From: Membranipora membranacea
Lineage: Eukaryota; Bryozoa; Gymnolaemata; Cheilostomatida; Membraniporidae
Reading direction: 5' to 3'
Assembly: GCA_914767715.1 (NCBI GenBank)
Contig: OU612066.1
Coordinates: 13,955,001-14,019,000 of the forward strand
DNA length: 64,000 nt
A program made the translations under genes and the position numbers. The notes beneath the pieces are model-generated. The model made no database searches. It was not told the origin of the DNA and saw only the letters and a list, made by a program, of their open reading frames with translations. Of the stretch, positions 10,201 to 23,705 are shown piece by piece (the stretch's first letter is position 1; each line of letters begins with the position of its first letter).

Positions 10201-13200
10201 CCCTCATTCAACACGCCGAATATTGGAATCCTCGGATTAACAGGGGGGTCATAACGCTGACTTGAAAATCCAAAAATTATACCAAGGGAGGGTATCATGC
10301 TTTTTTTTCGGCCAGATCAAAAAATAGATTTGCTTCTAACTAACCTCATAAGGAGGAGCAACTCCTGCTCATCTCGAATCTGCAGACCGTTTTGCTCTGC
10401 GGCTTTTCGTTCTCCGTCAGCATCCGTTTTAATTAGGGCCACTTTTGCTATAAAAAAACATGCCAAACGGCAGCATCGAAAAATTAAATCTCTGTTGGAT
10501 TCTTATCAAACTCCGACCGGTTCAAGCTCTTATTGCCCTCATTCAACACGCCGAATATTGGAATCCTCGGATTAACAGGGGGGTCACATCGCTGACTTGA
10601 AACTCCAAAAATTATACCAAGGGAGGGTATCATGCTTTTTTTTCGGCCAGATCAAAAAATAGATTTGCTTCTAACTAACATCATAAGGAGGAGCAACTCC
10701 TGCTCATCTCGAATCTGCAGGCCGTTTGGCTCTGCGGTTTTTCGTTCTCCGTCAGCGTCCGTTTTAATTAGGGCCACTTTTGCTATAAAAAAAACATGCC
10801 AAACGGCATCATCGAAAAATTGAATCTCTGTTGGATTCTTATCAAACTCCGACCAGTTCAAGCTCTTATTGCCCTCATTCAACACGCCGAATATTAGAAT
10901 CCTCGGATTAACAGGGGGGTCACAACGCTGACATGAAAATCCAAAAATTATACCAAGGGAGGGTATCATGCTTTTTTTTCAGCCAGATCAAAATATAGAT
11001 TTGCTTCTAACTAACCTCATAAGGTGGAGCAACTCCTGCTCATCTCGAATCTGCAGACCGTTTGGCTCTGCGGCTTTTCGTTCTCCGTCAGCGTCCGTTT
11101 TAATTAGGGCCACTTTTGCTATAAAAAAAACATGCCAAACGGCATCATCGAAAAATTAAATCTCTGTTGGATTCTTGTCAAACTCCGACCAGTTCAAGCT
11201 CTTATTGCCCTCATTCAACACGCCGAATATTGGAATCCTCAGATAAACAGGGGGGTCACAACGCTGACTTGAAAATCCAAAAATTATACCAAGGGAGAGT
11301 ATCATGCTTTTTTTTCGGCCAGATCAAAAAATAGATCTACTTCTAACTAACCTCATAAGGAGGAGCAACTCCTGCTCCTCTTGAATCTGCAGACCGTTTG
11401 GCTCTGCGGCTTTTCATTCTCCGTCTGCGTCCGTTTTAATTAGGGCCACTTTTGCTATAAAAAAACATGCCAAACGGCAGCATCGAAAAATTAAATCTCT
11501 GTTGGATTCTTATCAAACTCCGACCAGTTCAAGCTCTTATTGCCCTCATTCAACACGCCGAATATTGGAATCCTCGGATTAACAGGGGGGTCACAACGCT
11601 GAATTGAAAATCCAAAAATTATACCAAGGGAGGGTATCATGCTTTTTTTTCAGCCAGATCAAAAAATAGATTTGCTTCTAACTAACCTCATAAGGAGGAG
11701 CAACTCCTGCTCATCTCGAATCTGCAGACCGTTTTGCTCTGCGGCTTTTCGTTCTCCGTCAGCGTCTGTTTCAATTAGGGCCACTTTTGCTATAAAAAAA
11801 CATGCCAAACGGCAGCATCGAAAAATTAAATCTCTGTTGGATTCTTAACAAACTCCGACCAGTTCAAGCTCTTATTGCCCTCATTCAACACGCAGAATAT
11901 TGGAATCCTCGGATTAACAGGGGGGTCACAACGCTGAATTGAAAATCCAAAAAATATACCAAGGGAGGGTATCATGCTTTTTTTTCGACCGGATCAAAAA
12001 ATAGATTTGCTTCTAACTAACCTCATAAGGAGGAGCAACTCCTGCTCATCTCGAATCTGCAGACCGTTTGGCTCTGCGGCTTTTCGTTCTCCGTCAGCGT
12101 CCGTTTTAATTAGGGCCACTTTTGCAATAAAAAAACATGCCAAACGGCAGCATCGAAAAATTAAATCTCTGTTGGATTCTTATCAAACTCCTACCAGTTC
12201 AAGCTCTTATTGCCCTCATTCAACACGCCGAATATTGGAATCCTCAGATTAACAGGGGGGTCACAGCGCTGACTTGAAAATCCAAAAATGAAAGCAAGGG
12301 AGGGTATCATGCTTCTTTTTCGGCCAGATCAAAAAATAGATTTGCTTCTAACTAACCTCATAAGGAGGAGCAACTCCTGCTCATCTCGAATCTGCAGACC
12401 GTTTGGCTCTGCGGCTTTTCGTTCTCCGTCAGCGTCCGTTTTAATTAGGGCCACTTTTGCAATAAAAAAACATGCCAAACGGCAGCATCGAAAAATTAAA
12501 TCTCTGTTGGATTCTTATCAAACTCCTACCAGTTCAAGCTCTTATTGCCCTCATTCAACACGCCGAATATTGGAATCCTCGGATTAACAGGGGGGTCACA
12601 ACGCTGACTTGAAAATCCAAAAATTATACCAAGGGAGGGTATCATGCTTTTTTTTCGGCCAGATCAAAAAATAGATTTGCTTCTAACTAGCCTCATAAGG
12701 AGGGGCAACTCCTGCTCATCTCGAATCTGCAGACCGTTTTGCTCTGCGGCTTTTTTTTCTCCGTCAGCGTCCGTTTTAATTAGGGCCACTTTGGCTATAA
12801 AAAAACATGCCAAACGGCAGCATCGAAAAATTAAATCTCTGATGGATTCTTATCAAACTCCGACCAGTTCAAGCTCTTATTGCCCTCATTCAACACGCAG
12901 AATATTGGAATCCTCGGATTAACAGGGGGGTCACAACGCTGACTTGAAAATCCAAAAATTATACCAAGGGAGGGTATCATGCTTTTTTTCGGCCAGATCA
13001 AAAAATACATTTGCTTCTAACTAACCTCATAAGGAGGAGCAACTCCTGCTCATCTCGAATCTGCAGACCGTTTGGCTCTGCGGCTTTTCGTTCTCCGTCA
13101 GCGTCCGTTTTAATTAGGGCCACTTTTGCTATAAAAAAACATGCCAAATGGCAGCATCGAAAAATTAAATCTCTGTCGGATTATTATCAAACTCCGACCA

Positions 13201-13646
13201 GTTCAAGCTCTTATTGCCCTCATTCAACACGCCGAATATTGGAATCCTCGGATTAACAGGGGGGTCACATCGCTGACTTGAAAATCCAAAAATTATACCA
13301 AGGGAGGGTATCATGCTTTTTTTTCGGCCAGATCAAAATATAGATTTGCTTCTAACTAACCTCATAAGGAGGAGCAACTCCTGCTCATCTCGAATCTGCA
13401 GACCGTTTGGCTCTGCGGCTTTTCGTTCTCCGTCAGCGTCCGTTTTAATTAGGGCCACTTTTGCTATAAAAAAACATGCCAAACGGCAGCATCGAAAATT
13501 AAATCTCTGTTGGATTCTTATCAAACTCCGACCAGTTCAAGCTCTTATTGCCCTCATTCAACACAACGAATATTGGAATCCTTGGATTAACAGGGGGGTC
13601 ACAACGCTGACTTGAAAATCCAAAAATTATACCAAGGGAGGGTATC
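7277..13646 (+). repeat. HOR copy B: 19 monomers (T1-T16, T18-T20)
   Basis: The monomer starts are 7277, 7613, 7948, 8283, 8618, 8953, 9290, 9626, 9962, 10297, 10632, 10968, 11304, 11639, 11974, 12309, 12644, 12979 and 13313. The first 17 match copy A at a constant offset of 5,702 bp. I see only four substitutions: 2073 C versus 7775 T, 3849 A versus 9551 G, 5724 A versus 11426 T, and 6146 T versus 11848 A. The match ends near 12893, where copy A has CACAACGAAT and this copy has CACGCAGAAT. This copy then continues with T19 (12979: seven-T run, AAATACATTTG) and T20 (13313: AAAATATAG, four-A ATCGAAAATT), giving a 19-monomer period of 6,370-6,371 bp to the next T1 and T2. T17 is absent here. 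Confidence 0.93.
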
Positions 13647-16600
13647 ATGCTTTTTTTTCAGCCAGATCAAAATATAGATTTGCTTCTAACTAACCTCATA
13701 AGGAGGAGCAACTCCTGCTTATCTCGAATCTGCAGACCGTTTGGCTCTGCGGCTTTTCGTTCTCCGTCAGCGTCCGTTTTAATTAGGGCCACTTTTGCTA
13801 TAAAAAAAAACATGCCAAACGGCATCATCGAAAAATTAAATCTCTGTTGGATTCTTGTCAAACTCCGACCAGTTCAAGCTCTTATTGCCCTCATTCAACA
13901 CGCCGAATATTGGAATCCTCGGATTAACAGGGGGGTCACAACGCTGACTTGAAAATCCAAAAATTATACCAAGGGAGGGTATCATGCTTTTTTTTCGGCC
14001 AGATCAAAAAATAGATTTGCTTCTAACTGACCTCATAAGGAGGAGCAACTCCTGCTCATCTCGAATCTGCAGACCGTTTGGCTCTGCGGCTTTTCGTTCT
14101 CCGTCAGCGTCCGCTTTAATTAGGGCCACTTTTGCTATAAAAAAACATGCCAAACGGCAGCATCGAAAAATTTAATCTCTGTTGGATTCTTATCAAACTT
14201 CGACCAGTTCAAGCTCTTATTGCCCTCATTCAACACGCCGAATATTGGAATCCTCTGATAAACAGGGGGGTCACAACGCTGACTTGAAAATCCAAAAATC
14301 ATACCAAGGGAGAGTATCATGCTTTTTTTTCGGCCAGATCAAAAAATAGATCTACTTCTAACTAACCTCATAAGGAGGAGCAAATCCTGCTCCTCTTGAA
14401 TCTGCAGACCGTTTGGCTCTGCGGCTTTTCATTCTCCGTCAGCGTCCGTTTTAATTAGGGCCACTTTTGCTATAAAAAAACATGCCAAACGGCAGCATCG
14501 AAAAATTAAATCTCTGTTGGATTCTTATCAAACTCCGACCAGTTCAAGCTCTTATTGCCCTCATTCAACACGCCGAATATTGGAATCATCGGATTAACAG
14601 GGGGGTCACAACGCTGACTTGAAAATCCAAAAATTATACCAAGGGAGGGTATCATGCTTTTTTTTCGGCCAGATCAAAAAATAGATTTGCTTCTAACTAA
14701 CCACAAAAGGAGGAGCAACTCCTGCTCATCTCGAATCTGCAGACCGTTTGGCCCGGCGGCTTTTCGTTCTCCGACGGCGTCCGTTTTAATTAGGGCCACT
14801 TTTGCTATAAAAAAACTTGCCAAACGGCAGCATCGAAAAATTAAATCTCTGTTGGATTCTTATCAAACTCCGACCAGTTCAAGCTCTTATTGCCCTCATT
14901 CAACACGCCGAATATTGGAATCCTCGGATTAACAGGGGGGTCACAACGCTGACTTGAAAATCCAAAAATTATACCAAGGGAGGGTATCATGCTTTTTTTT
15001 CGGCCAGATCAAAAAATAGATTTGCTTCTAACTAACCTCATAAGGAGGAGCAACTCCTGCTTATCTCGAATCTGCAGACCGTTTGGCTCTGCGGCTTTTT
15101 GTTCTCCGTCAGCGTCCGTTTTAATTAGGGCCACTTTTGCTATAAAAAAACTTGCCAAACGGCAGCATCGAAAAGTTAAATCTCTGTTGGATTCTTATCA
15201 AACTCCGACCAGTTCAAGCTCTTATTGCCCTCATTGAACACGCCGAATATTGGAATCCTCGGATTAACAGGGGGGTCACATCGCTGACTTGAAACTCCAA
15301 AAATTATACCAAGGGAGGGTATCATGCTTTTTTTTCGGCCAGATCAAAAAATAGATTTGCTTCTAACTAACATCATAAAGAGGAGCAACTCCTGCTCATC
15401 TCGAATCTGCAGGCCCTTTGGCTCTGCGGTTTTTTCGTTCTCCGTCAGCGTCCGTTTTAATTAGGGCCACTTTTGCTATAAAAAAAACATGCCAAACGGC
15501 ATCATCGAAAAATTGAATCTCTGTTGGATTCTTATCAAACTCCGACCAGTTCAAGCTCTTATTGCCCTCATTCAACACGCCGAATATTGGAATCCTCGGA
15601 TTAACAGGGGGGTCACAACGCTGACTTGAAAATCCAAAAATTATACCAAGGGAGGGTATCATGCTTTTTTTTCAGCCAGATCAAAATATAGATTTGCTTC
15701 TAACTAACCTCATAAGGAGGAGCAACTCCTGCTTATCTCGAATCTGCAGACCGTTTGGCTCTGCGGCTTTTCGTTCTCCGTCAGCGTCCGTTTTAATTAG
15801 GGCCACTTTTGCTATAAAAAAAACATGCCAAACGGCATCATCGAAAATTTAAATCTCTGTTGGATTCTTATCAAACTCCGACCAGTTCAAGCTCTTATTG
15901 CCCTCATTCAACACGCCGAATATTGGAATCCTCGGATTAACAGGGGGGTCACAACGCTGACTTGAAAATCCAAAATTTATACCAAGGGAGGGTATCATGC
16001 TTTTTTTTCGGCCAGATCAAAAAAATAGATTTGCTTCTAACTAACCTCATAAGGAGGAGCAACTCCTGCTCATCTCGAATCTGCAGACCGTTTGGCTCTG
16101 CGGCTTTTCGTTTTCCGTCAGCGTCCGTTTTAATTAGGGCCACGTTTGCTATAAAAAAACATGCCAAACGGCAGCATCGAAAAATTATATCTCTGTTGGA
16201 TTCTTATCAAACTCCGACCAGTTCAAGCTCTTATTGCCCTCATTCAACACGCCGAATATTGGAATCCTCGGATTAACAGGGGGGTCACAACGCTGACTTG
16301 AAAATCCAAAAATTATACCAAGGGAGGGTATCATGCTTTTTTTTCGGCCAGATCAAAAAATAGATTTGCTTCTAACTAACCACAAAAGGAGGAGCAACTC
16401 TTGCTCATCTCGAATCTGCAGACCGTTTGGCCCGGCGGCTTTTCGTTCTCCGACGGCGTCCGTTTTAATTAGGGCCACTTTTGCTATAAAAAAACATGCC
16501 AAATGGCAGCATCGAAAAAGTAAATCTCTGTCGGATTCTTATCAAAGTCCGACCAGTTCAAGCTCTTATGGCCCTCATTCAACACGCCGAATATTGGAAT

Positions 16601-16667
16601 CCTCGGATTAACAGGGGGGTCATAACGCTGACTTGAAAATCCAAAAATTATACCAAGGGAGGGTATC
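13647..16667 (+). repeat. HOR copy C, partial: T1-T9
   Basis: The monomer starts are 13647 T1 (nine-A run), 13984 T2, 14319 T3, 14654 T4, 14989 T5, 15324 T6, 15661 T7, 15997 T8 and 16333 T9, at offset 6,371 from copy B. It is less identical to copies A and B than they are to each other: T3 here has CTTTTCATTC where A and B have CTTTTTATTC, T3 ends GGATTAACAGG rather than GGATTATCAGG, and T5 here has AAACTTGCC rather than AACATGCC. The copy is cut at 16668, where the next monomer begins T9-like but ends like the monomer at 567. Confidence 0.9.
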
Positions 16668-19347
16668 ATGCTTTTTTTTCGGCCAGATCAAAAAATAGAT
16701 TTGCTTCTAACTAACCACAAAAGGAGGAGCAACTCTTGCTCATCCCGAATCTGCAGACCGTTTGGCCCGGCGGCTTTTCGTTCTCCGACGGCGTCCGTTT
16801 TAATTAGGGCCACTTTTGCTATAAAAAAACATGCCAAACGGCAGCATCGAAAAATTAAATCTCCGTTGGATTCTTATCAAACTCCGACCAGTTCAAGCTC
16901 TTATTGCCCTCATTCAACACGCCGAATATTGGAATCCTCGGATTAACAGGGGGCTCACATCGCTGACTTGAAACTCCAAAATCTATACCAAGGGAGGGTA
17001 TCATGCTTTTTATTCGGCCAGATCAAAAAATAGATTTGCTTCTAACTAACATCATAAGGAGGAGCAACTCCCGCTCATCTCGAATCTGCAGACCGTTTGG
17101 CTCTGCGGCTTTTCGTTCTCCGTCAGCGTCCGTTTTAATTAGGGCCACTTTTGCTATAAAAAAAACATGCCAAACGGCATCATCGAAAAATTGAATCTCT
17201 GTTGGATTCTTATCAAACTCCGACCAGTTCAAGCTCTTATTGCCCTCATTCAACACGCCGAATATTGGAATCCTCGGATTAACAGGGCGGTCACAACGCT
17301 GACTTGAAAATCAAAAAATTATACCAAGGGAGGGTATCATGCTTTTTTTTCGGCCAGATCAAAAAATAGATTTGCTTCTAACTAACCTCATAAGGAGGAG
17401 CAACTCCTGCTTATCTCGAATCTGCAGACCGTTTGGCTCTGCGGCTTTTCGTTCTCCGTCAGCGTCCGTTTTAATTAGGGCCACTTTTGCTATAAAAAAA
17501 CATGCCAAAAGGCAGCATCGAAAAATTAAATCTCTGTTGGATTCTTATCAAACTCCGACAGGTTCAAGCTCTTATTGCCCTCATTCAACACAACGAATAT
17601 TGGAATCCTTGGATTAACAGGGGGGTCACAACGCTGACATGAAAATCCAAAAATTATACCAAGGGAGGGTATCATGCTTTTTTTTCAGCCAGATCAAAAT
17701 ATAGATTTGCTTCTAACTAACCTCATAAGGTGGAGCAACTCCTGCTCATCTCGAATCTGCAGACCGTTTGGCTCTGCGGCTTTTCGTTCTCCGTCAGCGT
17801 CCGTTTTAATTAGGGCCACTTTTGCTATAAAAAAAACATGCCAAACGGCATCATCGAAAAATTAAATCTCTGTTGGATTCTTGTCAAACTCCGACCAGTT
17901 CAAGCTCTTATTGCCCTCATTCAACACGCCGAATATTGGAATCCTCAGATAAACAGGGGGGTCACAACGCTGACTTGAAAATCCAAAAATTATACCAAGG
18001 GAGAGTATCATGCTTTTTTTTCGGCCAGATCAAAAAATAGATCTACTTCTAACTAACCTCATAAGGAGGAGCAACTCCTGCTCCTCTTGAATCTGCAGAC
18101 CGTTTGGCTCTGCGGCTTTTCATTCTCCGTCAGCGTCCGTTTTAATTAGGGCCACTTTTGCTATAAAAAAACATGCCAAACGGCAGCATCGAAAAATTAA
18201 ATCTCTGTTGGATTCTTATCAAACTCCGACCAGTTCAAGCTCTTATTGCCCTCATTCAACACGCCGAATATTGGAATCCTCGGATTAACAGGGGGGTCAC
18301 AACGCTGACTTGAAAATCCAAAAATTATACCAAGGGAGGGTATCATGCTTTTTTTTCAGCCAGATCAAAAAATAGATTTGCTTCTAACTAACCTCATAAG
18401 GAGGAGCAACTCCTGCTCATCTCGAATCTGCAGACCGTTTTGCTCTGCGGCTTTTCGTTCTCCGTCAGCGTCTGTTTCAATTAGGGCCACTTTTGCTGTA
18501 AAAAAACATGCCAAACGGCAGCATCGAAAAATTAAATCTCTGATGGATTCTTATCAAACTCCGACCAGTTCAAGCTCTTATTGCCCTCATTCAACACGCA
18601 GAATATTGGAATCCTCGGATTAACAGGGGGGTCACAACGCTGACTTGAAAATCCAAAAATTATACCAAGGGAGGGTATCATGCTTTTTTTCGGCCAGATC
18701 AAAAAATACATTTGCTTCTAACTAACCTCATAAGGAGGAGCAACTCCTGCTCATCTCGAATCTGCAGACCGTTTGGCTCTGCGGCTTTTCGTTCTCCGTC
18801 AGCGTCCGTTTTAATTAGGGCCACTTTTGCTATAAAAAAACATGCCAAATGGCAGCATCGAAAAATTAAATCTCTGTCGGATTATTATCAAACTCCGACC
18901 AGTTCAAGCTCTTATTGCCCTCATTCAACACGCCGAATATTGGAATCCTCGGATTAACAGGGGGGTCACATCGCTGACTTGAAAATCCAAAAATTATACC
19001 AAGGGAGGGTATCATGCTTTTTTTTCGGCCAGATCAAAATATAGATTTGCTTCTAACTAACCTCATAAGGAGGAGCAACTCCTGCTCATCTCGAATCTGC
19101 AGACCGTTTGGCTCTGCGGCTTTTCGTTCTCCGTCAGCGTCCGTTTTAATTAGGGCCACTTTTGCTATAAAAAAACATGCCAAACGGCAGCATCGAAAAT
19201 TAAATCTCTGTTGGATTCTTATCAAACTCCGACCAGTTCAAGCTCTTATTGCCCTCATTCAACACAACGAATATTGGAATCCTTGGATTAACAGGGGGGT
19301 CACAACGCTGACTTGAAAATCCAAAAATTATACCAAGGGAGGGTATC
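16668..19347 (+). repeat. Rearranged segment: U1-U2-U3, T12-T13, fused T14/T18, T19, T20
   Basis: The monomer starts are 16668 U1, 17003 U2, 17339 U3, 17674 T12, 18010 T13, 18345 T14/T18, 18680 T19 and 19014 T20. U1 is a chimera: its 5' half has ACCACAAAAGG and GGCCCGGCGG as in T9, and its 3' end has CACATCGCTGACTTGAAACT as in the monomer at 567. U3 ends CCTTGG like 1238, then switches to GCTGACATGAAAATCC, the end of T11 (4930), directly before T12; the exchange lies within about 17610-17638. Monomer 18345 starts as T14 (TTTTTTCAGCC, GTCTGTTTCAATT) and finishes as T18 (CTCTGATGGATTC), deleting T15-T17. Everything from 16668 to about 18540 recurs at 20356. Confidence 0.85.
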
Positions 19348-22300
19348 ATGCTTTTTTTTCAGCCAGATCAAAATATAGATTTGCTTCTAACTAACCTCAT
19401 AAGGAGGAGCAACTCCTGCTTATCTCGAATCTGCAGACCGTTTGGCTCTGCGGCTTTTCGTTCTCCGTCAGCGTCCGTTTTAATTAGGGCCACTTTTGCT
19501 ATAAAAAAAAACATGCCAAACGGCATCATCGAAAAATTAAATCTCTGTTGGATTCTTGTCAAACTCCGACCAGTTCAAGCTCTTATTGCCCTCATTCAAC
19601 ACGCCGAATATTGGAATCCTCGGATTAACAGGGGGGTCACAACGCTGACTTGAAAATCCAAAAATTATACCAAGGGAGGGTATCATGCTTTTTTTTCGGC
19701 CAGATCAAAAAATAGATTTGCTTCTAACTAACCACAAAAGGAGGAGCAACTCTTGCTCATCTCGAATCTGCAGACCGTTTGGCCCGGCGGCTTTTCGTTC
19801 TCCGACGGCGTCCGTTTTAATTAGGGCCACTTTTGCTATAAAAAAACATGCCAAATGGCAGCATCGAAAATTTAAATCTCTGTTGGATTCTTATCAAACT
19901 CCGACCAGTTCAAGTTCTTATTGCCCTCATTCAACACGCCGAATATTGGAATCCTCGGATTAATAGGGGGGTCACAACGCTGACTTGAAAATCCAAAATT
20001 TATACCAAGGGAGGGTATCATGCTTTTTTTTCGGCCAGATCAAAAAAATAGATTTGCTTCTAACTAACCTCATAAGGAGGAGCAACTCTTGCTCATCTCG
20101 AATCTGCAGACCGTTTGGCTCTGCGGCTTTTCGTTCTCCGTCAGCGTCCGTTTTAATTAGGGCCACGTTTGCTATAAAAAAACATGCCAAACGGCAGCAT
20201 CGAAAAATTAAATCTCTGTTGGATTCTTATCAAACTCCGACCAGTTCAAGCTCTTATTGCCCTCATTCAACACGCCGAATATTGGAATCCTCGGATTAAC
20301 AGGGGGGTCACAACGCTGACTTGAAAATCCAAAAATTATACCAAGGGAGGGTATCATGCTTTTTTTTCGGCCAGATCAAAAAATAGATTTGCTTCTAACT
20401 AACCACAAAAGGAGGAGCAACTCTTGCTCATCCCGAATCTGCAGACCGTTTGGCCCGGCGGCTTTTCGTTCTCCGACGGCGTCCGTTTTAATTAGGGCCA
20501 CTTTTGCTATAAAAAAACATGCCAAACGGCAGCATCGAAAAATTAAATCTCCGTTGGATTCTTATCAAACTCCGACCAGTTCAAGCTCTTATTGCCCTCA
20601 TTCAACACGCCGAATATTGGAATCCTCGGATTAACAGGGGGCTCACATCGCTGACTTGAAACTCCAAAATCTATACCAAGGGAGGGTATCATGCTTTTTA
20701 TTCGGCCAGATCAAAAAATAGATTTGCTTCTAACTAACATCATAAGGAGGAGCAACTCCCGCTCATCTCGAATCTGCAGACCGTTTGGCTCTGCGGCTTT
20801 TCGTTCTCCGTCAGCGTCCGTTTTAATTGGGGCCACTTTTGCTATAAAAAAAACATGCCAAACGGCATCATCGAAAAATTGAATCTCTGTTGGATTCTTA
20901 TCAAACTCCGACCAGTTCAAGCTCTTATTGCCCTCATTCAACACGCCGAATATTGGAATCCTCGGATTAACAGGGGGGTCACAACGCTGACTTGAAAATC
21001 AAAAAATTATACCAAGGGAGGGTATCATGCTTTTTTTTCGGCCAGATCAAAAAATAGATTTGCTTCTAACTAACCTCATAAGGAGGAGCAACTCCTGCTT
21101 ATCTCGAATCTGCAGACCGTTTGGCTCTGCGGCTTTTCGTTCTCCGTCAGCGTCCGTTTTAATTAGGGCCACTTTTGCTATAAAAAAACATGCCAAAAGG
21201 CAGCATCGAAAAATTAAATCTCTGTTGGATTCTTATCAAACTCCGACAGGTTCAAGCTCTTATTGCCCTCATTCAACACAACGAATATTGGAATCCTTGG
21301 ATTAACAGGGGGGTCACAACGCTGACATGAAAATCCAAAAATTATACCAAGGGAGGGTATCATGCTTTTTTTTCAGCCAGATCAAAATATAGATTTGCTT
21401 CTAACTAACCTCATAAGGTGGAGCAACTCCTGCTCATCTCGAATCTGCAGACCGTTTGGCTCTGCGGCTTTTCGTTCTCCGTCAGCGTCCGTTTTAATTA
21501 GGGCCACTTTTGCTATAAAAAAAACATGCCAAACGGCATCATCGAAAAATTAAATCTCTGTTGGATTCTTGTCAAACTCCGACCAGTTCAAGCTCTTATT
21601 GCCCTCATTCAACACGCCGAATATTGGAATCCTCAGATAAACAGGGGGGTCACAACGCTGACTTGAAAATCCAAAAATTATACCAAGGGAGAGTATCATG
21701 CTTTTTTTTCGGCCAGATCAAAAAATAGATCTACTTCTAACTAACCTCATAAGGAGGAGCAACTCCTGCTCCTCTTGAATCTGCAGACCGTTTGGCTCTG
21801 CGGCTTTTCATTCTCCGTCAGCGTCCGTTTTAATTAGGGCCACTTTTGCTATAAAAAAACATGCCAAACGGCAGCATCGAAAAATTAAATCTCTGTTGGA
21901 TTCTTATCAAACTCCGACCAGTTCAAGCTCTTATTGCCCTCATTCAACACGCCGAATATTGGAATCCTCGGATTAACAGGGGGGTCACAACGCTGACTTG
22001 AAAATCCAAAAATTATACCAAGGGAGGGTATCATGCTTTTTTTTCAGCCAGATCAAAAAATAGATTTGCTTCTAACTAACCTCATAAGGAGGAGCAACTC
22101 CTGCTCATCTCGAATCTGCAGACCGTTTTGCTCTGCGGCTTTTCGTTCTCCGTCAGCGTCTGTTTCAATTAGGGCCACTTTTGCTGTAAAAAAACATGCC
22201 AAACGGCAGCATCGAAAAATTAAATCTCTGTTGGATTCTTATCAAACTCCGACCAGTTCAAGCTCTTATTGCCCTCATTCAACACGCAGAATATTGGAAT

Positions 22301-23705
22301 CCTCGGATTAACAGGGGGGTCACAACGCTGACTTGAAAATCCAAAAAATATACCAAGGGAGGGTATCATGCTTTTTTTTCGACCGGATCAAAAAATAGAT
22401 TTGCTTCTAACTAACCTCATAAGGAGGAGCAACTCCTGCTCATCTCGAATCTGCAGACCGTTTGGCTCTGCGGCTTTTCGTTCTCCGTCAGCGTCCGTTT
22501 TAATTAGGGCCACTTTTGCAATAAAAAAACATGCCAAACGGCAGCATCGAAAAATTAAATCTCTGTTGGATTCTTATCAAACTCCTACCAGTTCAAGCTC
22601 TTATTGCCCTCATTCAACACGCCGAATATTGGAATCCTCGGATTAACAGGGGGGTCACAGCGCTGACTTGAAAATCCAAAAATGAAAGCAAGGGAGGGTA
22701 TCATGCTTCTTTTTCGGCCAGATCAAAAAATAGATTTGCTTCTAACTAACCTCATAAGGAGGAGCACTCCTGCTCATCTCGAATCTGCAGACCGTTTGGC
22801 TCTGCGGCTTTTCGTTCTCCGTCGGCGTCCGTTTTAATTAGGGCCACTTTTGCAATAAAAAAACATGCCAAACGGCAGCATCGAAAAATTAAATCTCTGT
22901 TGGATTCTTATCAAACTCCTACCAGTTCAAGCTCTTATTGCCCTCATTCAACACGCCGAATATTGGAATCCTCGGATTAACAGGGGGGTCACAGCGCTGA
23001 CTTGAAAATCCAAAAATGAAAGCAAGGGAGGGTATCATGCTTCTTTTTCGGCCAGATCAAAAAATACATTTGCTTCTAACTAACCTCATAAGGAGGAGCA
23101 AATCCTGCTCCTCTCAAATCTGCAGACCGTTTGGCTCTGCGGCTTTTCGTTCTCCGTCAGCGTCCATTTTAATAAGGTCACTTTTGCTATAAAAAAACAT
23201 GCCAAACGGCAGCATTGAAAAATTAAATCTCTGTTGGATTCTTATCAAACTCCGACCAGTTCAAGCTCTTATTGCCCTCATTCAACACGCCGAATATTGG
23301 AATCCTCGGATTAACAGGGGGGTCACAACGCTGACTTGAAAATCCAAAAATTATACCAAGGGAGGGTATCATGCTTTTTTTTCGGCCAGATCAAAAAATA
23401 GATTTGCTTCTAACTAGCCTCATAAGGAGGGGCAACTCCTGCTCATCTCGAATCTGCAGACCGTTTTGCTCTGCGGCTTTTTTTTCTCCGTCAGCGTCCG
23501 TTTTAATTAGGGCCACTTTGGCTATAAAAAAACATGCCAAATGGCAGCATCGAAAAAGTAAATCTCTGTCGGATTCTTATCAAAGTCCGACCAGTTCAAG
23601 CTCTTATGGCCCTCATTCAACACGCCGAATATTGGAATCCTCGGATTAACAGGGGGGTCATAACGCTGACTTGAAAATCCAAAAATTATACCAAGGGAGG
23701 GTATC
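19348..23705 (+). repeat. Rearranged segment with second U1-U3/T12-T18 run
   Basis: The monomer starts are 19348 T1, 19685 T9/T7, 20020 T8, 20356 U1, 20691 U2, 21027 U3, 21362 T12, 21698 T13, 22033 T14, 22368 T15, 22703 T16, 23037 T17 and 23371 T18/T9. Monomer 19685 begins T9-like and ends with the T7 string ATCGAAAATTTAAATC, consistent with the T8 that follows. Units 20356-22248 duplicate 16668-18560 at offset 3,688 (11 monomers). T16 at 22703 lost one base in its hairpin (GGAGCACTCC). T17 at 23037 has a local deletion near 23174 (ATTTTAATAAGGTCAC for ATTTTAATTAGGGCCAC). Monomer 23371 is a clean T18/T9 chimera that leads into T10 at 23706. Confidence 0.88.
23371..23705 (+). repeat. Chimeric monomer T18/T9 (exchange junction)
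   Basis: The left half is T18: CTAGCCTC, GGGGCAACTCC, TTTTGCTCTG, the long T run, and the private G at 23520 (CACTTTGGCTATA). The right half is T9: T at 23542 (AAATGGCAG), AAAAAGTAAATC, AAAGTCCGACC and TTATGGCCC. The monomer before it is T17 and the one after it is T10, which are the normal neighbours of the two parents. The exchange is bounded by 23521 and 23541. Confidence 0.9.
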
